The position numbers and the translations under genes were made by a program. 64,000 nt of DNA from contig JAJRRA010000039.1 of the NCBI GenBank assembly GCA_024279945.1, positions 1-64,000 of the forward strand, in the 5' to 3' direction. The DNA comes from Gammaproteobacteria bacterium. Its GTDB lineage: Bacteria; Pseudomonadota; Gammaproteobacteria; Xanthomonadales; SZUA-36. The notes beneath the pieces were generated by a model. It made no database searches. It saw only the letters and a program-made list of their open reading frames with translations, and was not told where the DNA came from. Shown in pieces: positions 23,897-32,478 of this stretch. Position 1 is the first letter of the stretch. Every line of letters begins with the position of its first letter.

Positions 23897-26800
23897 ATGA
23901 CCATAATTAATAACAGGCCACGCACAGCTCAGAGGATTCTATACCGAATTTCCGGGATGGTGCTTATCGCTCTGCTGGGGTTGCTGTTCTTCTCAGGCAT
24001 GGTGTTTGCAGCACCACCGGTCGAAGTATCTCCCGACAAGCCTGCAGAATATATGATCTATCAGTACCCGGATGTTGCATTGCTGATCCGGATTGATGCA
24101 GATGGACTTGAATTTGAGTCCCGGGTGTTTGGGCCGGAACAGACGTTGGTGATAGCGTCCGGCATTCCGGGCAGGCGCATAGGGCCGGTCTATCAATTGA
24201 TAGAAGCAGTCGATGAGCCACGCCAGTTGATCGTGCAGGTAAAGCCGCAGGAGACCAGCGATCGGTCGCGAATCAGCATGGAACTGGTTCAATTGACGGG
24301 GAAAGACAGAAATAACAATATCCTTCTCGCGGCGTTTCGCCTGCTTTCCCGTGCCGGTGAATTGACCCGGGCCAACGATACCTCAACCTGGGCAATGAAG
24401 GTTTACACGCTGAAACAGGCGGCACAGGCATTCGCGCAACTGGGCTGGGAAGAACTGCGTTTGTGGTCGGAATATTACGCAGCCCATCTGGTATTCTTCA
24501 AATTGCACGATAATCTTTCTGCCATGGAATTTGCCGCGCAGGTGGAGACGGCAGCGCGCAAGGCCGGAGTGCAGGTGGTGGAACTGGCAGCGCTGCAATT
24601 GCAAGGTGCTGTGCTAATGGATTCTGCCGCCGCGGATTCGACTGCCGGCTTTGATGATATTCATCAGGTTTATCAGCGCGTTGCGCAGATGGCGGATGAA
24701 CTGGGCCTGCAGTCGGAAAGGAGTTGGGCGCTATTCAATGACGGTCTTACGTGGGAGCGGCAGGAAAATCTTGCACAGGCACTCAAGCAATACGAACTGG
24801 CATTACGTATTGCGGAGGAAGAAAGAAATAATGAGCTTGCAACCCTGGCACGGAACAAGGCCGCGTTTGTCTATGAAAAGCAGGGAAGTATTACCGGCGC
24901 CCTGGAAATGCTGGGCCAGGTCAGTGATGAGGCTGGAGATCAGTTGGAAAACCTGCGTCAGGCAGAAAGTCTTTTTGAGCAAGGTCGCCTGTTGGTTGAT
25001 GCCGGATATTTTCCACAAGCGATTGAGGTGTTGACGCAATCTTTGCAGTTACAGCGGGCAGCAGGTTCCCGGAGCAGGGATGGGCCAGCCGGTTTGCTGC
25101 TCGGGCAATCCTATTATGGCATGGGGGACATGGAACAGGCGGAGACGGTGCTTCGGGAACTTGTCGAAAAAACGCCAGCTAACGGTAATGCTTCATTGCT
25201 GGGCAATGCATTCAATATCCTGGCGGGCATTGACCGATTTCAGGGTGATATCGAACGTATGGCCGGGGATAGGGATCAGCAGGCAGCTTTTATCGTTTCC
25301 GCACATGACCGGGTAAAATTAGATTTTGAACAGGCACTTGACGCCCTGAGCACCCATTCCACCCAGACCGTAAAGGCTTTGTCCCTGTTCAAACAAAGCC
25401 TTCAGCAGGCGATCAAGGCTGGAAACAGGCTTCTGCAGCATCGCTCCAGGCTCTATTTGTGCTCACTGGCGTCATCGGCTGAGGCTGGGAGGGGGCAGGT
25501 TTGTTCCCGTGAGGCAGTTCGTCAGTCCGTCGATTACCTGGCGACTGCAGGAATTCCAGCCCTGGCCCTGGAGGCTAATTGGTTATGGTCAAAAAATCTG
25601 CGCACTGAAGGTCGGCTTTCCCAGGCGATTCAGCAGATGGCGCAATTGGCCGAAGATATGCGGTTTTATCGATCGGTCCTCCCAGGCGTTCTGGGTGCGT
25701 GGTACTGGCAGAACCGGGAACAGGTTTACCGGGACTTCATGTCAATGGTACTGAAGCGCTCAGGCGCAAATCAACGGGAGTTCACAGATGGGCGGCAAAC
25801 CTTAATCGCGCTAGCCAGTCTGAGCGCAATTGAACGGCCAGGTGGGTCTGCAACAGGCCCGGACGGGCAGGAGAGCAGCGGTCAGATACGGTCTCTCCTG
25901 GCGAAAAACCGACAGGCCCGGGAGCACGCCGTCTCGACTGCGGAGTTGTCGAAAATCAGTAAGCGGCTGCAGGTAGCGGCAAAACGTTTTGCCGCAAGTG
26001 ATAAGACGCTCGATATGGATGGCCTGGACAGGCTGCTTAAACGAATGAGTGCAGGTTCAGCGCTGCTGAGCTACTACTTTGCCGGCAACAAGGGGTATGT
26101 CCTGGTCGGCGGGAATGATGGTGTTCGCTTGCTGGAGTTACCGGTTCCGGGAGACATCCAATCACAACTGAACGAAGTTCGCGTATCGATGGGCAAACAG
26201 GATGGCTTTTCCCTGAATCCCCGTCTCGAATTATTCGGCAAGCTCCTGGTTGCGCCGATTGAATCTCTATTACCCGAAATCGTTTACCTGATGCCAACAG
26301 GACCGTTGAGCGGATTTCCATTTGACCTGTTGCGCCGTAAAGGAAACTACCTGGCGGCGACGTACCGGATCGTCAATATTTTGTCGCCAGCCGCACTTGA
26401 TCATCCGGTCGTGCGCTTCAATTCCGCAGACCTCAAGCTGTTCTTTCTGGCGGGTAAACCGGATATCAGACGGGATATATTTGATTATGAGCAAAAACCT
26501 TCTGCCGAGATTAAGGCAATTACAGATATATTTGTCGGGCCATCCCTTCATATTGTCCAGGGATCTGCCCTGGGGCGCGATGAATTCCAGGATGGGCGAT
26601 TTGAGCAGGCGGATATCATTCACCTGGCGCTTCCAGGCACAATCAAACTGGATTTTCCAGATCGGTCACGGTTGATGCTGTCGGGAACGACACAGCGGCC
26701 GGTCAGTGAGTTCCTGGGGCCAGCAGATATCCGTCAAAGCAAATTCAAGGCAAGACTGGTCGTGCTCAGCAGCATCAATTTTGAAGGCACAGAGCGATTC

Positions 26801-27043
26801 AAGCTGGACCCTGATCCGGGTTTCGTTTCAGACTTCCTGACATCGGGTGCAGCAGTTGTCATTTCCAGCCTGTGGCGGATTCCGGATGCAGAGCGCGCGC
26901 AGTTTTTTTCAGAGTTTTACCGGAACCTGGAAAACAATCCAGATATTGCTGCGGCACTAAGCACCAGCAAAAGAACTTTCCTGACGACAGGAGTCGCGGC
27001 AGATTACATTCGATGGGGCGGCTTTCAGCTTTATCTCAACTGA
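23897..27043 (+). CDS. Exported TPR protein with catalytically degenerate CHAT domain
   Basis: 1048 residues with a hydrophobic export signal (about 20-38, cleavage near VFA-APP). A beta-rich N-terminal domain is followed by TPR-like helical repeats (about 140-460) and further helical repeats to about 600. The C-terminal ~330 residues have the CHAT (caspase-HetF) fold: LMPTGPLSGFPFDLLRR, ADIIHLALPG, LVVLSSINFEG, VISSLWRIPD and FYRNL. In active CHAT proteases the catalytic His sits in HG and the Cys in LSAC. Here those positions are P913 and I960, so it should be inactive. It is divergent from the VWA operon and ends 11 bp from the convergent TPR gene of the TonB cluster. I infer a periplasmic scaffold. 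Confidence 0.82.
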   Translation: MTIINNRPRTAQRILYRISGMVLIALLGLLFFSGMVFAAPPVEVSPDKPAEYMIYQYPDVALLIRIDADGLEFESRVFGPEQTLVIASGIPGRRIGPVYQLIEAVDEPRQLIVQVKPQETSDRSRISMELVQLTGKDRNNNILLAAFRLLSRAGELTRANDTSTWAMKVYTLKQAAQAFAQLGWEELRLWSEYYAAHLVFFKLHDNLSAMEFAAQVETAARKAGVQVVELAALQLQGAVLMDSAAADSTAGFDDIHQVYQRVAQMADELGLQSERSWALFNDGLTWERQENLAQALKQYELALRIAEEERNNELATLARNKAAFVYEKQGSITGALEMLGQVSDEAGDQLENLRQAESLFEQGRLLVDAGYFPQAIEVLTQSLQLQRAAGSRSRDGPAGLLLGQSYYGMGDMEQAETVLRELVEKTPANGNASLLGNAFNILAGIDRFQGDIERMAGDRDQQAAFIVSAHDRVKLDFEQALDALSTHSTQTVKALSLFKQSLQQAIKAGNRLLQHRSRLYLCSLASSAEAGRGQVCSREAVRQSVDYLATAGIPALALEANWLWSKNLRTEGRLSQAIQQMAQLAEDMRFYRSVLPGVLGAWYWQNREQVYRDFMSMVLKRSGANQREFTDGRQTLIALASLSAIERPGGSATGPDGQESSGQIRSLLAKNRQAREHAVSTAELSKISKRLQVAAKRFAASDKTLDMDGLDRLLKRMSAGSALLSYYFAGNKGYVLVGGNDGVRLLELPVPGDIQSQLNEVRVSMGKQDGFSLNPRLELFGKLLVAPIESLLPEIVYLMPTGPLSGFPFDLLRRKGNYLAATYRIVNILSPAALDHPVVRFNSADLKLFFLAGKPDIRRDIFDYEQKPSAEIKAITDIFVGPSLHIVQGSALGRDEFQDGRFEQADIIHLALPGTIKLDFPDRSRLMLSGTTQRPVSEFLGPADIRQSKFKARLVVLSSINFEGTERFKLDPDPGFVSDFLTSGAAVVISSLWRIPDAERAQFFSEFYRNLENNPDIAAALSTSKRTFLTTGVAADYIRWGGFQLYLN

Positions 27044-27054
27044 TGGCTAAAAAT

Positions 27055-28386
27055 TTACCCCTCGGACAGGACGTCTTCCAACTCGTCGCGTACGCGTTTT
27101 TTGAATTCGGGCTTATCCTGTTTCATCAATGCAGCACGCTTGATTTCGCTGTCAACGTACTGGATCCACTGGCTGGCCGTTCTGGCGGAACGTTTGTCTT
27201 TGGTGGCGCGTTCAAATGCCCTGCGGGCCTGAGTGAGGCGTTTCTGGTTAAATAAGGCCATACCAAGCATGATATTGGCCTGATCACTTCTTTTCAGACC
27301 ACCCATTTTCAGCGCCTTATTGATGGAATCAGCAGCATCTTTCCACTGCTCCATGTTGATTTGGGCCTGGGCGAGACGAACGTATAATTCGCCGTCATCG
27401 GACATTCCTGCTGCAATCTTCAATGGCGGGATAGCTTTCTGGTCTTCTCTGGCCTGGTACCAGGACTGGGACAGCAGCCTCAGGTTCCGTTCATTGGCTT
27501 CAACCACCTTGTTATCCATCTCTTTCTGCAGCAGAACGGCAGCTTTGTAAGGCAGACCGTGCATCAGGTAGAGGTTGGCCAGGTTGGTTATGTTTGAGGC
27601 AGAGTTCAGCATACCTTTTTCATACAGAACTTCGGTCAGAGCCAGTTGTTTTTTGGTGTCACCCTGCTCGCTGTAGATGCCGGCGAGCGTGAGGACGTAA
27701 GTGTCTTTCGGGTAATAGAGGAGCAGTTCCTTTACCACTTTAAGCATGTTGTCGTAATCATTTCTCTCGAAATAGATTACCCGTAGCAGAAGCAGCCAGT
27801 TTTCCTTCGGCGGGCGCCCCTGGTCGCGATACATGTCAATGGCGATTTTGATCGGACCCAGGGCTTCGTCATATCGTTCCATCTGGAACAACGCCTGGCC
27901 TTTCAGCATGAAAATATCGGCGCTGGGTTCGTCTACTGATTTCATCAATCGGTTGATGGTTACCAAAGCTCCCTTGTAATCCTCCTGGGTAAACTGGAGT
28001 TGCGCCATGGTCTTGAGTGTACTGAGCACCAGGGCTTCCGGCAGTTCGGGCTGGGCCAGTACTCTTTCATAGGACTTGATGGCGTCTCCGTAGCGTTCCT
28101 GCAGATAGTAAGAATACCCCTCAAGGTTATATATCTGGGCTCGTTCATAAGCACTCAACTTGGATTTTCCCGTGCTCATTTCGTTGATCAGCCGATGTGC
28201 ATTGGCATAGTTTTTGGCTTCGACCAGTTCCTGGATCTCAGTCAGTTTTTCGTACACCTTCTGACTCATCGCGACCGTTTGCTTGGTTTTCTTTCCCTTA
28301 CCCTGGGCAAATGCGTGGTCGGAAACGCCAGCCAGGCAGATGCTCAGGAAGATTGCGACAATCAGATTCATTGTAAATTTATTCAT
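27055..28386 (-). CDS. Periplasmic tetratricopeptide-repeat protein of the TonB cluster
   Basis: 443 residues with a signal peptide (MNKFTMNLIVAIFLSICLAGVSDHAFAQ). About nine TPR units follow, for example YAQIYNLEGYSYYLQERYGDAIKSYERVL-type and MLKGQALFQMERYDEALGPIKIAID-type helices. A TPR protein is the usual last gene of TtpC-type TonB systems and supports TonB-dependent transport from the periplasm. It lies 16 bp downstream of tonB on the same strand, so it is almost certainly co-transcribed. Confidence 0.85.
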   Translation of the reverse strand: MNKFTMNLIVAIFLSICLAGVSDHAFAQGKGKKTKQTVAMSQKVYEKLTEIQELVEAKNYANAHRLINEMSTGKSKLSAYERAQIYNLEGYSYYLQERYGDAIKSYERVLAQPELPEALVLSTLKTMAQLQFTQEDYKGALVTINRLMKSVDEPSADIFMLKGQALFQMERYDEALGPIKIAIDMYRDQGRPPKENWLLLLRVIYFERNDYDNMLKVVKELLLYYPKDTYVLTLAGIYSEQGDTKKQLALTEVLYEKGMLNSASNITNLANLYLMHGLPYKAAVLLQKEMDNKVVEANERNLRLLSQSWYQAREDQKAIPPLKIAAGMSDDGELYVRLAQAQINMEQWKDAADSINKALKMGGLKRSDQANIMLGMALFNQKRLTQARRAFERATKDKRSARTASQWIQYVDSEIKRAALMKQDKPEFKKRVRDELEDVLSEG

Positions 28387-28402
28387 GCTGTGTAATTAAC
28401 CA

Positions 28403-29059
28403 CTATTCTATAATTTCATAGGTGAACTTGTTTTGCACACCAGGCACTTCCACAGCCTGACCGTCAATCACCCGGGGCTTGTACTTGAATTTCAGTGCTG
28501 CCTGGACCGATGCACGATAGAACAGGGAACTGGTGCACTGATCCTCGACAACCACCGGATCCCGAATGGTTCCAAGGCTGGTTACCGTGTATTCGACAAC
28601 ACAGAATCCTTCGAGGCCACGCTGAAGTGCGCGGGCCGGATAAATGGGCGCCACTTTGACGATAGGCAGATAATCACCTTCGCCAACACCCAGGCTGAAG
28701 CCTCCGGACATCTCGATGTCGGTCTCAACCGGCACTGCAGAGATGGCGATCTTCTCAGCAGAAGGATTCAATTCCTCCAGCTTCGGTGTGGGGGGTTGCG
28801 GTGGCGGTGCATCAGGCGGTGGCGGCTTTTTGGGTTTGAGCTGCCTGCGCTGAATGGATTCGTCCCGCTTGAGTCGAACGAAATCGACCAGATTCCCGGA
28901 CTTGCCTTCTTCCAGTCCCCGGTCTGCTGTTACGATCAGGTACTGCATCATCCAGAACAGGCCTGCTGTAACCGCCAGTCCGAGAGTCAGGCCAATGACA
29001 AGCCGGAGAACGTCCCCGGACTTGTTAAGCGATAGTGATTCAAGAATTGTGGCAGACAT
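28403..29059 (-). CDS. tonB: Energy transducer TonB
   Basis: 218 residues. One N-terminal membrane helix (about 20-43, LRLVIGLTLGLAVTAGLFWMMQYLIV) is followed by a short Lys/Pro-rich spacer (KPKKPPPPDAPPPQPPTPK) and the TonB C-terminal domain (about 130-215; YPARALQRGLEGFCVVEYTV, RASVQAALKFKYKPR). It spans the periplasm and opens TonB-dependent receptors, two of which are encoded in this window. The spacer is short, like that of TonB2-type proteins. It sits directly downstream of exbD (11 bp). Confidence 0.93.
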   Translation of the reverse strand: MSATILESLSLNKSGDVLRLVIGLTLGLAVTAGLFWMMQYLIVTADRGLEEGKSGNLVDFVRLKRDESIQRRQLKPKKPPPPDAPPPQPPTPKLEELNPSAEKIAISAVPVETDIEMSGGFSLGVGEGDYLPIVKVAPIYPARALQRGLEGFCVVEYTVTSLGTIRDPVVVEDQCTSSLFYRASVQAALKFKYKPRVIDGQAVEVPGVQNKFTYEIIE

Positions 29060-29070
29060 GCATCTTCTCT

Positions 29071-29478
29071 TTAGGGTTCATTGGCCGCGATCGAGACATT
29101 GAATACGCCCGCCTGACGCGCAGCATCCATGACCTGAATCAGGGTGTCTGTTTTGGATTCTTTGTCTGCCTGGATGACCACGGACCCTTGCGGGTTCTCG
29201 GCGTGCAGGCGCTCAATATTTGGCCGGACCGAGCGGATATCAATTTGGCGCCGGTCGATCCAGATATCATTATTTGGACCAATGGCTACCAGGATATTGG
29301 CTTTTTCCGCTTTGACCGCAGTAGCGGCATCAGGGCGGTTAACCTCAATGCCGGCTTCCTTGACAAAAGTCGCTGTTACGATGAAGAAAATGAGCATAAT
29401 GAACACAACATCCAGCATGGGCGTGATGTTAATTTCCGACTCTTCTTCTTCAATTTCCTGGGCTAAATGCTGCCGCAT
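29071..29478 (-). CDS. exbD: Biopolymer transport protein ExbD
   Basis: 135 residues. The single membrane helix with the essential aspartate is TPMLDVVFIMLIFFIVTATF (about 19-38). The periplasmic domain ends in VVIQADKESKTDTLIQVMDAARQAGV, the standard ExbD C-terminus. It forms the proton-conducting dimer inside the ExbB ring. It lies 39 bp downstream of exbB and 11 bp upstream of tonB. Confidence 0.95.
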   Translation of the reverse strand: MRQHLAQEIEEEESEINITPMLDVVFIMLIFFIVTATFVKEAGIEVNRPDAATAVKAEKANILVAIGPNNDIWIDRRQIDIRSVRPNIERLHAENPQGSVVIQADKESKTDTLIQVMDAARQAGVFNVSIAANEP

Positions 29479-29517
29479 ATTTATTTCTCCTTCAAAAGCA
29501 TGCCGGACCGGCGATGA

Positions 29518-30057
29518 TCAACCATGCTCGATAAACAGTTCGTCTGCGATAAAGTCCCGTTCACGCCGGGCCTTGGTTTCCAGGTAAGTACTCATGGCAA
29601 CACCGGACAATGCCGCAACCATGCCCGCCATCGTCGGCACAGTGGCCTTTGATACCCCGGATGCCATCGATCGTGGATTACCTGAGCCGGCAATGGCCAT
29701 CACCTCAAATACCTCGATCATGCCGGTCACGGTACCCAGCAAGCCCAACAGCGGGCAGAGTGCAACGCAGGTCTTGATCAGTGCGAGGTTGCGTTCGGAA
29801 TTGGCGGATACCAGTGAAATAATCCGTGCCCGAATCGCATGCGCGTTCCACGAGGAGTAATCGGTTCGTGCATCCCACACTTTATGGTCATTTCTGACCA
29901 GGTGCTTGTGGCCGGTGCGCATATAGATGATACGTTCAATAATCAGTATCCACATGAACAGCGTGACGACACCGATGACCCGGAGTACCGGGCCACCGAG
30001 TTCGATGAAGTCCCGGATAGTTTCCAGGAACGGCAGATAGTAATAAATAACATCCAT
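29518..30057 (-). CDS. exbB: Biopolymer transport protein ExbB (short)
   Basis: 179 residues with three membrane helices. The channel-forming motif is LCPLLGLLGTVTGMIEVFEVMAIAGSG, followed by SKATVPTMAGMVAALSGVAMSTYL. It forms the pentameric ring around ExbD. The short size and the position behind a longer ExbB homologue are typical of TonB2 systems with TtpC. It is separated by 12 bp from the TtpC-like gene. Confidence 0.93.
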   Translation of the reverse strand: MDVIYYYLPFLETIRDFIELGGPVLRVIGVVTLFMWILIIERIIYMRTGHKHLVRNDHKVWDARTDYSSWNAHAIRARIISLVSANSERNLALIKTCVALCPLLGLLGTVTGMIEVFEVMAIAGSGNPRSMASGVSKATVPTMAGMVAALSGVAMSTYLETKARRERDFIADELFIEHG

Positions 30058-30069
30058 TGTCTGCTAATC

Positions 30070-31464
30070 TCAGGCGCGCTTACTTTCAGCCCTTTCGGAC
30101 AACATGCCAGCCGCTTCTTCCTGCAGAATCTGGGTCAGACGCTTGGAACGGCTCTGGACCAGTGTGTGCAGGAATACCATCGGGATGGCGACTACCAGGC
30201 CAAGCACCGTTGTGACCAGCGCGGTTGAAATACCACCGGCCATCAACTTGGGATCACCCGCACCATATAGCGTAATGGCCTGGAAGGTGACGATCATGCC
30301 GGTAACGGTACCCAGCAGTCCCAGCAGGGGTGCTACTACGGACGTAATCTTCAGGAACGACAGCCAGGCATAGAACTTGGGTGTTTCCTTCAGGATGGCT
30401 TCACCCAGCTTGAGTTCCAGGCCTTCCACATCCACATCCGGACTGTCATGCACGACCTTGATGACGCGACCGAGCGGGTTGTTGCCCGGCTGCTCCAGGT
30501 TCTTCATCTGGCGATTAACTTTGGCACTGATCGCAGACAGGGCAAGCATTCTCCACAGGGCGATAAGCAAACCAATGATACCAATAACGATGATTACGTA
30601 GCCGACGACTTTACCCTGGGCGATTCGTTCCATCAGGCTGGGTGACTGCACCAGCAGACTAAGCAACTGCCCACGGGTTGGATCGATGCCAAACGGATGC
30701 AAACCGCTGCTAGCCTCTTCAAGGTCTTCCGCACGGCTGGTGTAACGGCTTTGCGGCTGACGCTGTAATTCGATCAGACGTCCGGTCTCAGGAATAAACT
30801 CAAGGTACTTGCCGTCCGCAACGACATTGAACAGGCCGACACGAATCACATCCATTTGTTCTTCCTGACCACTGGCGTTAATAACCGTGGTTGGGATGCG
30901 AAGCACCTTGCCGGACTCAGTCATTTCGCGCTGCAGTTCAAACCAGATCCTCTCGATTTCTTCCATTGTCGGCATGCGGGTTGTCTGGCCCATTTTCTGT
31001 GCAAATGAGGTCAGCCATTCCGTGCGCTCCGGAAACTGAATCTGAGTCAATGAAACTTCAAAATTACCCCGGGCATCACCTGCGGCCTGTTGCAATACAC
31101 CAAACAGTTCCTTCAGATCGCCGAGGCGTTCCAACAGGGCACGCTCCAAATCAATGATTTGGACATCATTGGCTTCAAAGGTGTCTTCCAGTTGCTTGGA
31201 ACGCTGTTCCTGCCGGCGCTGTTCCGCCTTCATGTCCGCTACCAACTGCTTTTGCCTGGCGCGGTCGCGCTTGAATTCCTCGATACGCTTCTGGTTCTCG
31301 GCCGCATCCTTGACCCGGCCCTGCTTGACCTGCTGCAGCAGGTCGTCCATGGAAACAGCCTGTACCGCGAAGGCGCTGTTGGCAAAACCGAGGGTCAGGC
31401 CAAAAACCAGGCATGCAACAAATGCTGCCTTTCCTGCCTTGCTGAAAGTTAAACGGGTTCTCAT
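30070..31464 (-). CDS. TtpC-like ExbB homologue with periplasmic N-terminal extension
   Basis: 464 residues. A signal peptide (cleavage near SAFA-VQA) is followed by a coiled coil (about 55-95) and a periplasmic domain to about 285. The C-terminal third is a MotA/TolQ/ExbB channel domain (APLLGLLGTVTGMIVTFQAITLYGAG, STALVTTVLGLVVAIPMVFLHTLV). This is the architecture of TtpC, an additional ExbB-like protein required by Vibrio-type TonB2 systems. It overlaps the DUF3450 gene by 4 bp and is followed by exbB after 12 bp. Confidence 0.9.
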   Translation of the reverse strand: MRTRLTFSKAGKAAFVACLVFGLTLGFANSAFAVQAVSMDDLLQQVKQGRVKDAAENQKRIEEFKRDRARQKQLVADMKAEQRRQEQRSKQLEDTFEANDVQIIDLERALLERLGDLKELFGVLQQAAGDARGNFEVSLTQIQFPERTEWLTSFAQKMGQTTRMPTMEEIERIWFELQREMTESGKVLRIPTTVINASGQEEQMDVIRVGLFNVVADGKYLEFIPETGRLIELQRQPQSRYTSRAEDLEEASSGLHPFGIDPTRGQLLSLLVQSPSLMERIAQGKVVGYVIIVIGIIGLLIALWRMLALSAISAKVNRQMKNLEQPGNNPLGRVIKVVHDSPDVDVEGLELKLGEAILKETPKFYAWLSFLKITSVVAPLLGLLGTVTGMIVTFQAITLYGAGDPKLMAGGISTALVTTVLGLVVAIPMVFLHTLVQSRSKRLTQILQEEAAGMLSERAESKRA

Positions 31465-32258
31465 AATGATTCCTCCGTAGCAGCAATCACAGGAATGATC
31501 AGCAGATCAGGCGCAACCTGTTTGCGTGCGACCCTGATTCCATGCGCTACCTGTGATTTGTATTTTTCCGGAGGCAGTTCGACCCATGTTTCAGTCTCTG
31601 TATCCCATGCGCCCGTATGCTGCCCGCCTACGGACTGATAGGTCAGTGATATGCGGCCGATACGCAGGAAATCCACTTCCTGCTGATTACCACCGATATC
31701 CACTGAGCCCCGGTAGGCTTCAATCGTTCGACCGTAGTCATTCTCGATTTGATAAGCTTCAATGACGCGCCGGAATTTCTCGGCGGCGGTAACATCTGAC
31801 CGCTCCATCATGCCCCGCAAACGCACCAGCCGACTGCGCCGTTCATCCATAAGGAACGGTGTATCCAATTCTATGAACTGTTCCAGGGAGTCGATCATAC
31901 GAGTCATCATCGGAATGATTTGACGTTCGATCAGCGCCACGTTATCCATGGATGTGGCCAGATCCGTTTTTTCTCGTTCCTGATTATCGATTTGCCGTTG
32001 CAGGAGACTGTTATAAACCAGTAAGCCGTCAACTACTTTAGTAACGGTCTTGTAGTCGGTAAGCAACTTGTCAGTCTGATTGGCGATTTGCTCAATGCGT
32101 TGCTGCTCAGCCGCACCCGCATCGGCGCGTTTTTCGCCTTCCTGAGTGACTTGGTCCACGGTGGTTTGGGCAAACATGGATACTGAGAAACCAATGGAAA
32201 TTAGCGCGGTAATCAGTGTATTCAATGTAAGCTTTCTATTCGTTCGATTGATTAACAT
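31461..32258 (-). CDS. DUF3450 periplasmic protein of the TonB2/TtpC cluster
   Basis: 265 residues with a signal peptide (cleavage near SVSMFA-QTT), a long coiled coil (about 40-115) and a C-terminal domain with WVELPPEKYKSQVAHGIRVARKQVAPDLLIIPV. DUF3450 proteins are the standard first gene of TtpC-type TonB operons; the coiled coil suggests interaction with TtpC, whose gene overlaps it by 4 bp. The promoter must lie in 32259-32478. Confidence 0.88.
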   Translation of the reverse strand: MLINRTNRKLTLNTLITALISIGFSVSMFAQTTVDQVTQEGEKRADAGAAEQQRIEQIANQTDKLLTDYKTVTKVVDGLLVYNSLLQRQIDNQEREKTDLATSMDNVALIERQIIPMMTRMIDSLEQFIELDTPFLMDERRSRLVRLRGMMERSDVTAAEKFRRVIEAYQIENDYGRTIEAYRGSVDIGGNQQEVDFLRIGRISLTYQSVGGQHTGAWDTETETWVELPPEKYKSQVAHGIRVARKQVAPDLLIIPVIAATEESL

Positions 32259-32443
32259 TACTGAATCTCGGTTTAGGAAATGGGTAAAAGTTTTTTCGTG
32301 CGTGGTTCAGAATCGACAACTTTATAGCTGTGTATCATGTCAGTCAATTATTTATCTGCAAATTTCAAAACAATTTGTAACAACTAACAGAATTTTCACA
32401 TTGCCAGTTCCCCTAAGCCGCTGATCCGTTCCGATTTCCCCTG

Positions 32444-32449
32444 TATAAT
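32444..32449 (+). promoter_or_regulatory. Probable -10 box for the retropepsin/7TM/ATP-grasp operon
   Basis: A consensus TATAAT preceded directly by TG lies 30 bp before the start of the downstream gene, in the 220-bp gap between two divergent operons. A strong Shine-Dalgarno sequence, GAGGAG, follows at 32471-32476. No clear -35 box was found, so this is a tentative extended -10-like promoter. The left part of the gap is AT-rich and likely holds the promoter of the TonB operon. Confidence 0.45.
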
Positions 32450-32478
32450 CCGACGTTTGACTATTCTTAAGAGGAGAA

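Noticed and set aside
14397-27043. Assignment of the kinase/VWA/CHAT block to known VWA-MoxR (VMAP) ternary conflict systems
   Set aside because: No MoxR or other NTPase is present, the CHAT- and trypsin-like domains are exported and catalytically dead, and the VWA proteins are membrane-anchored.
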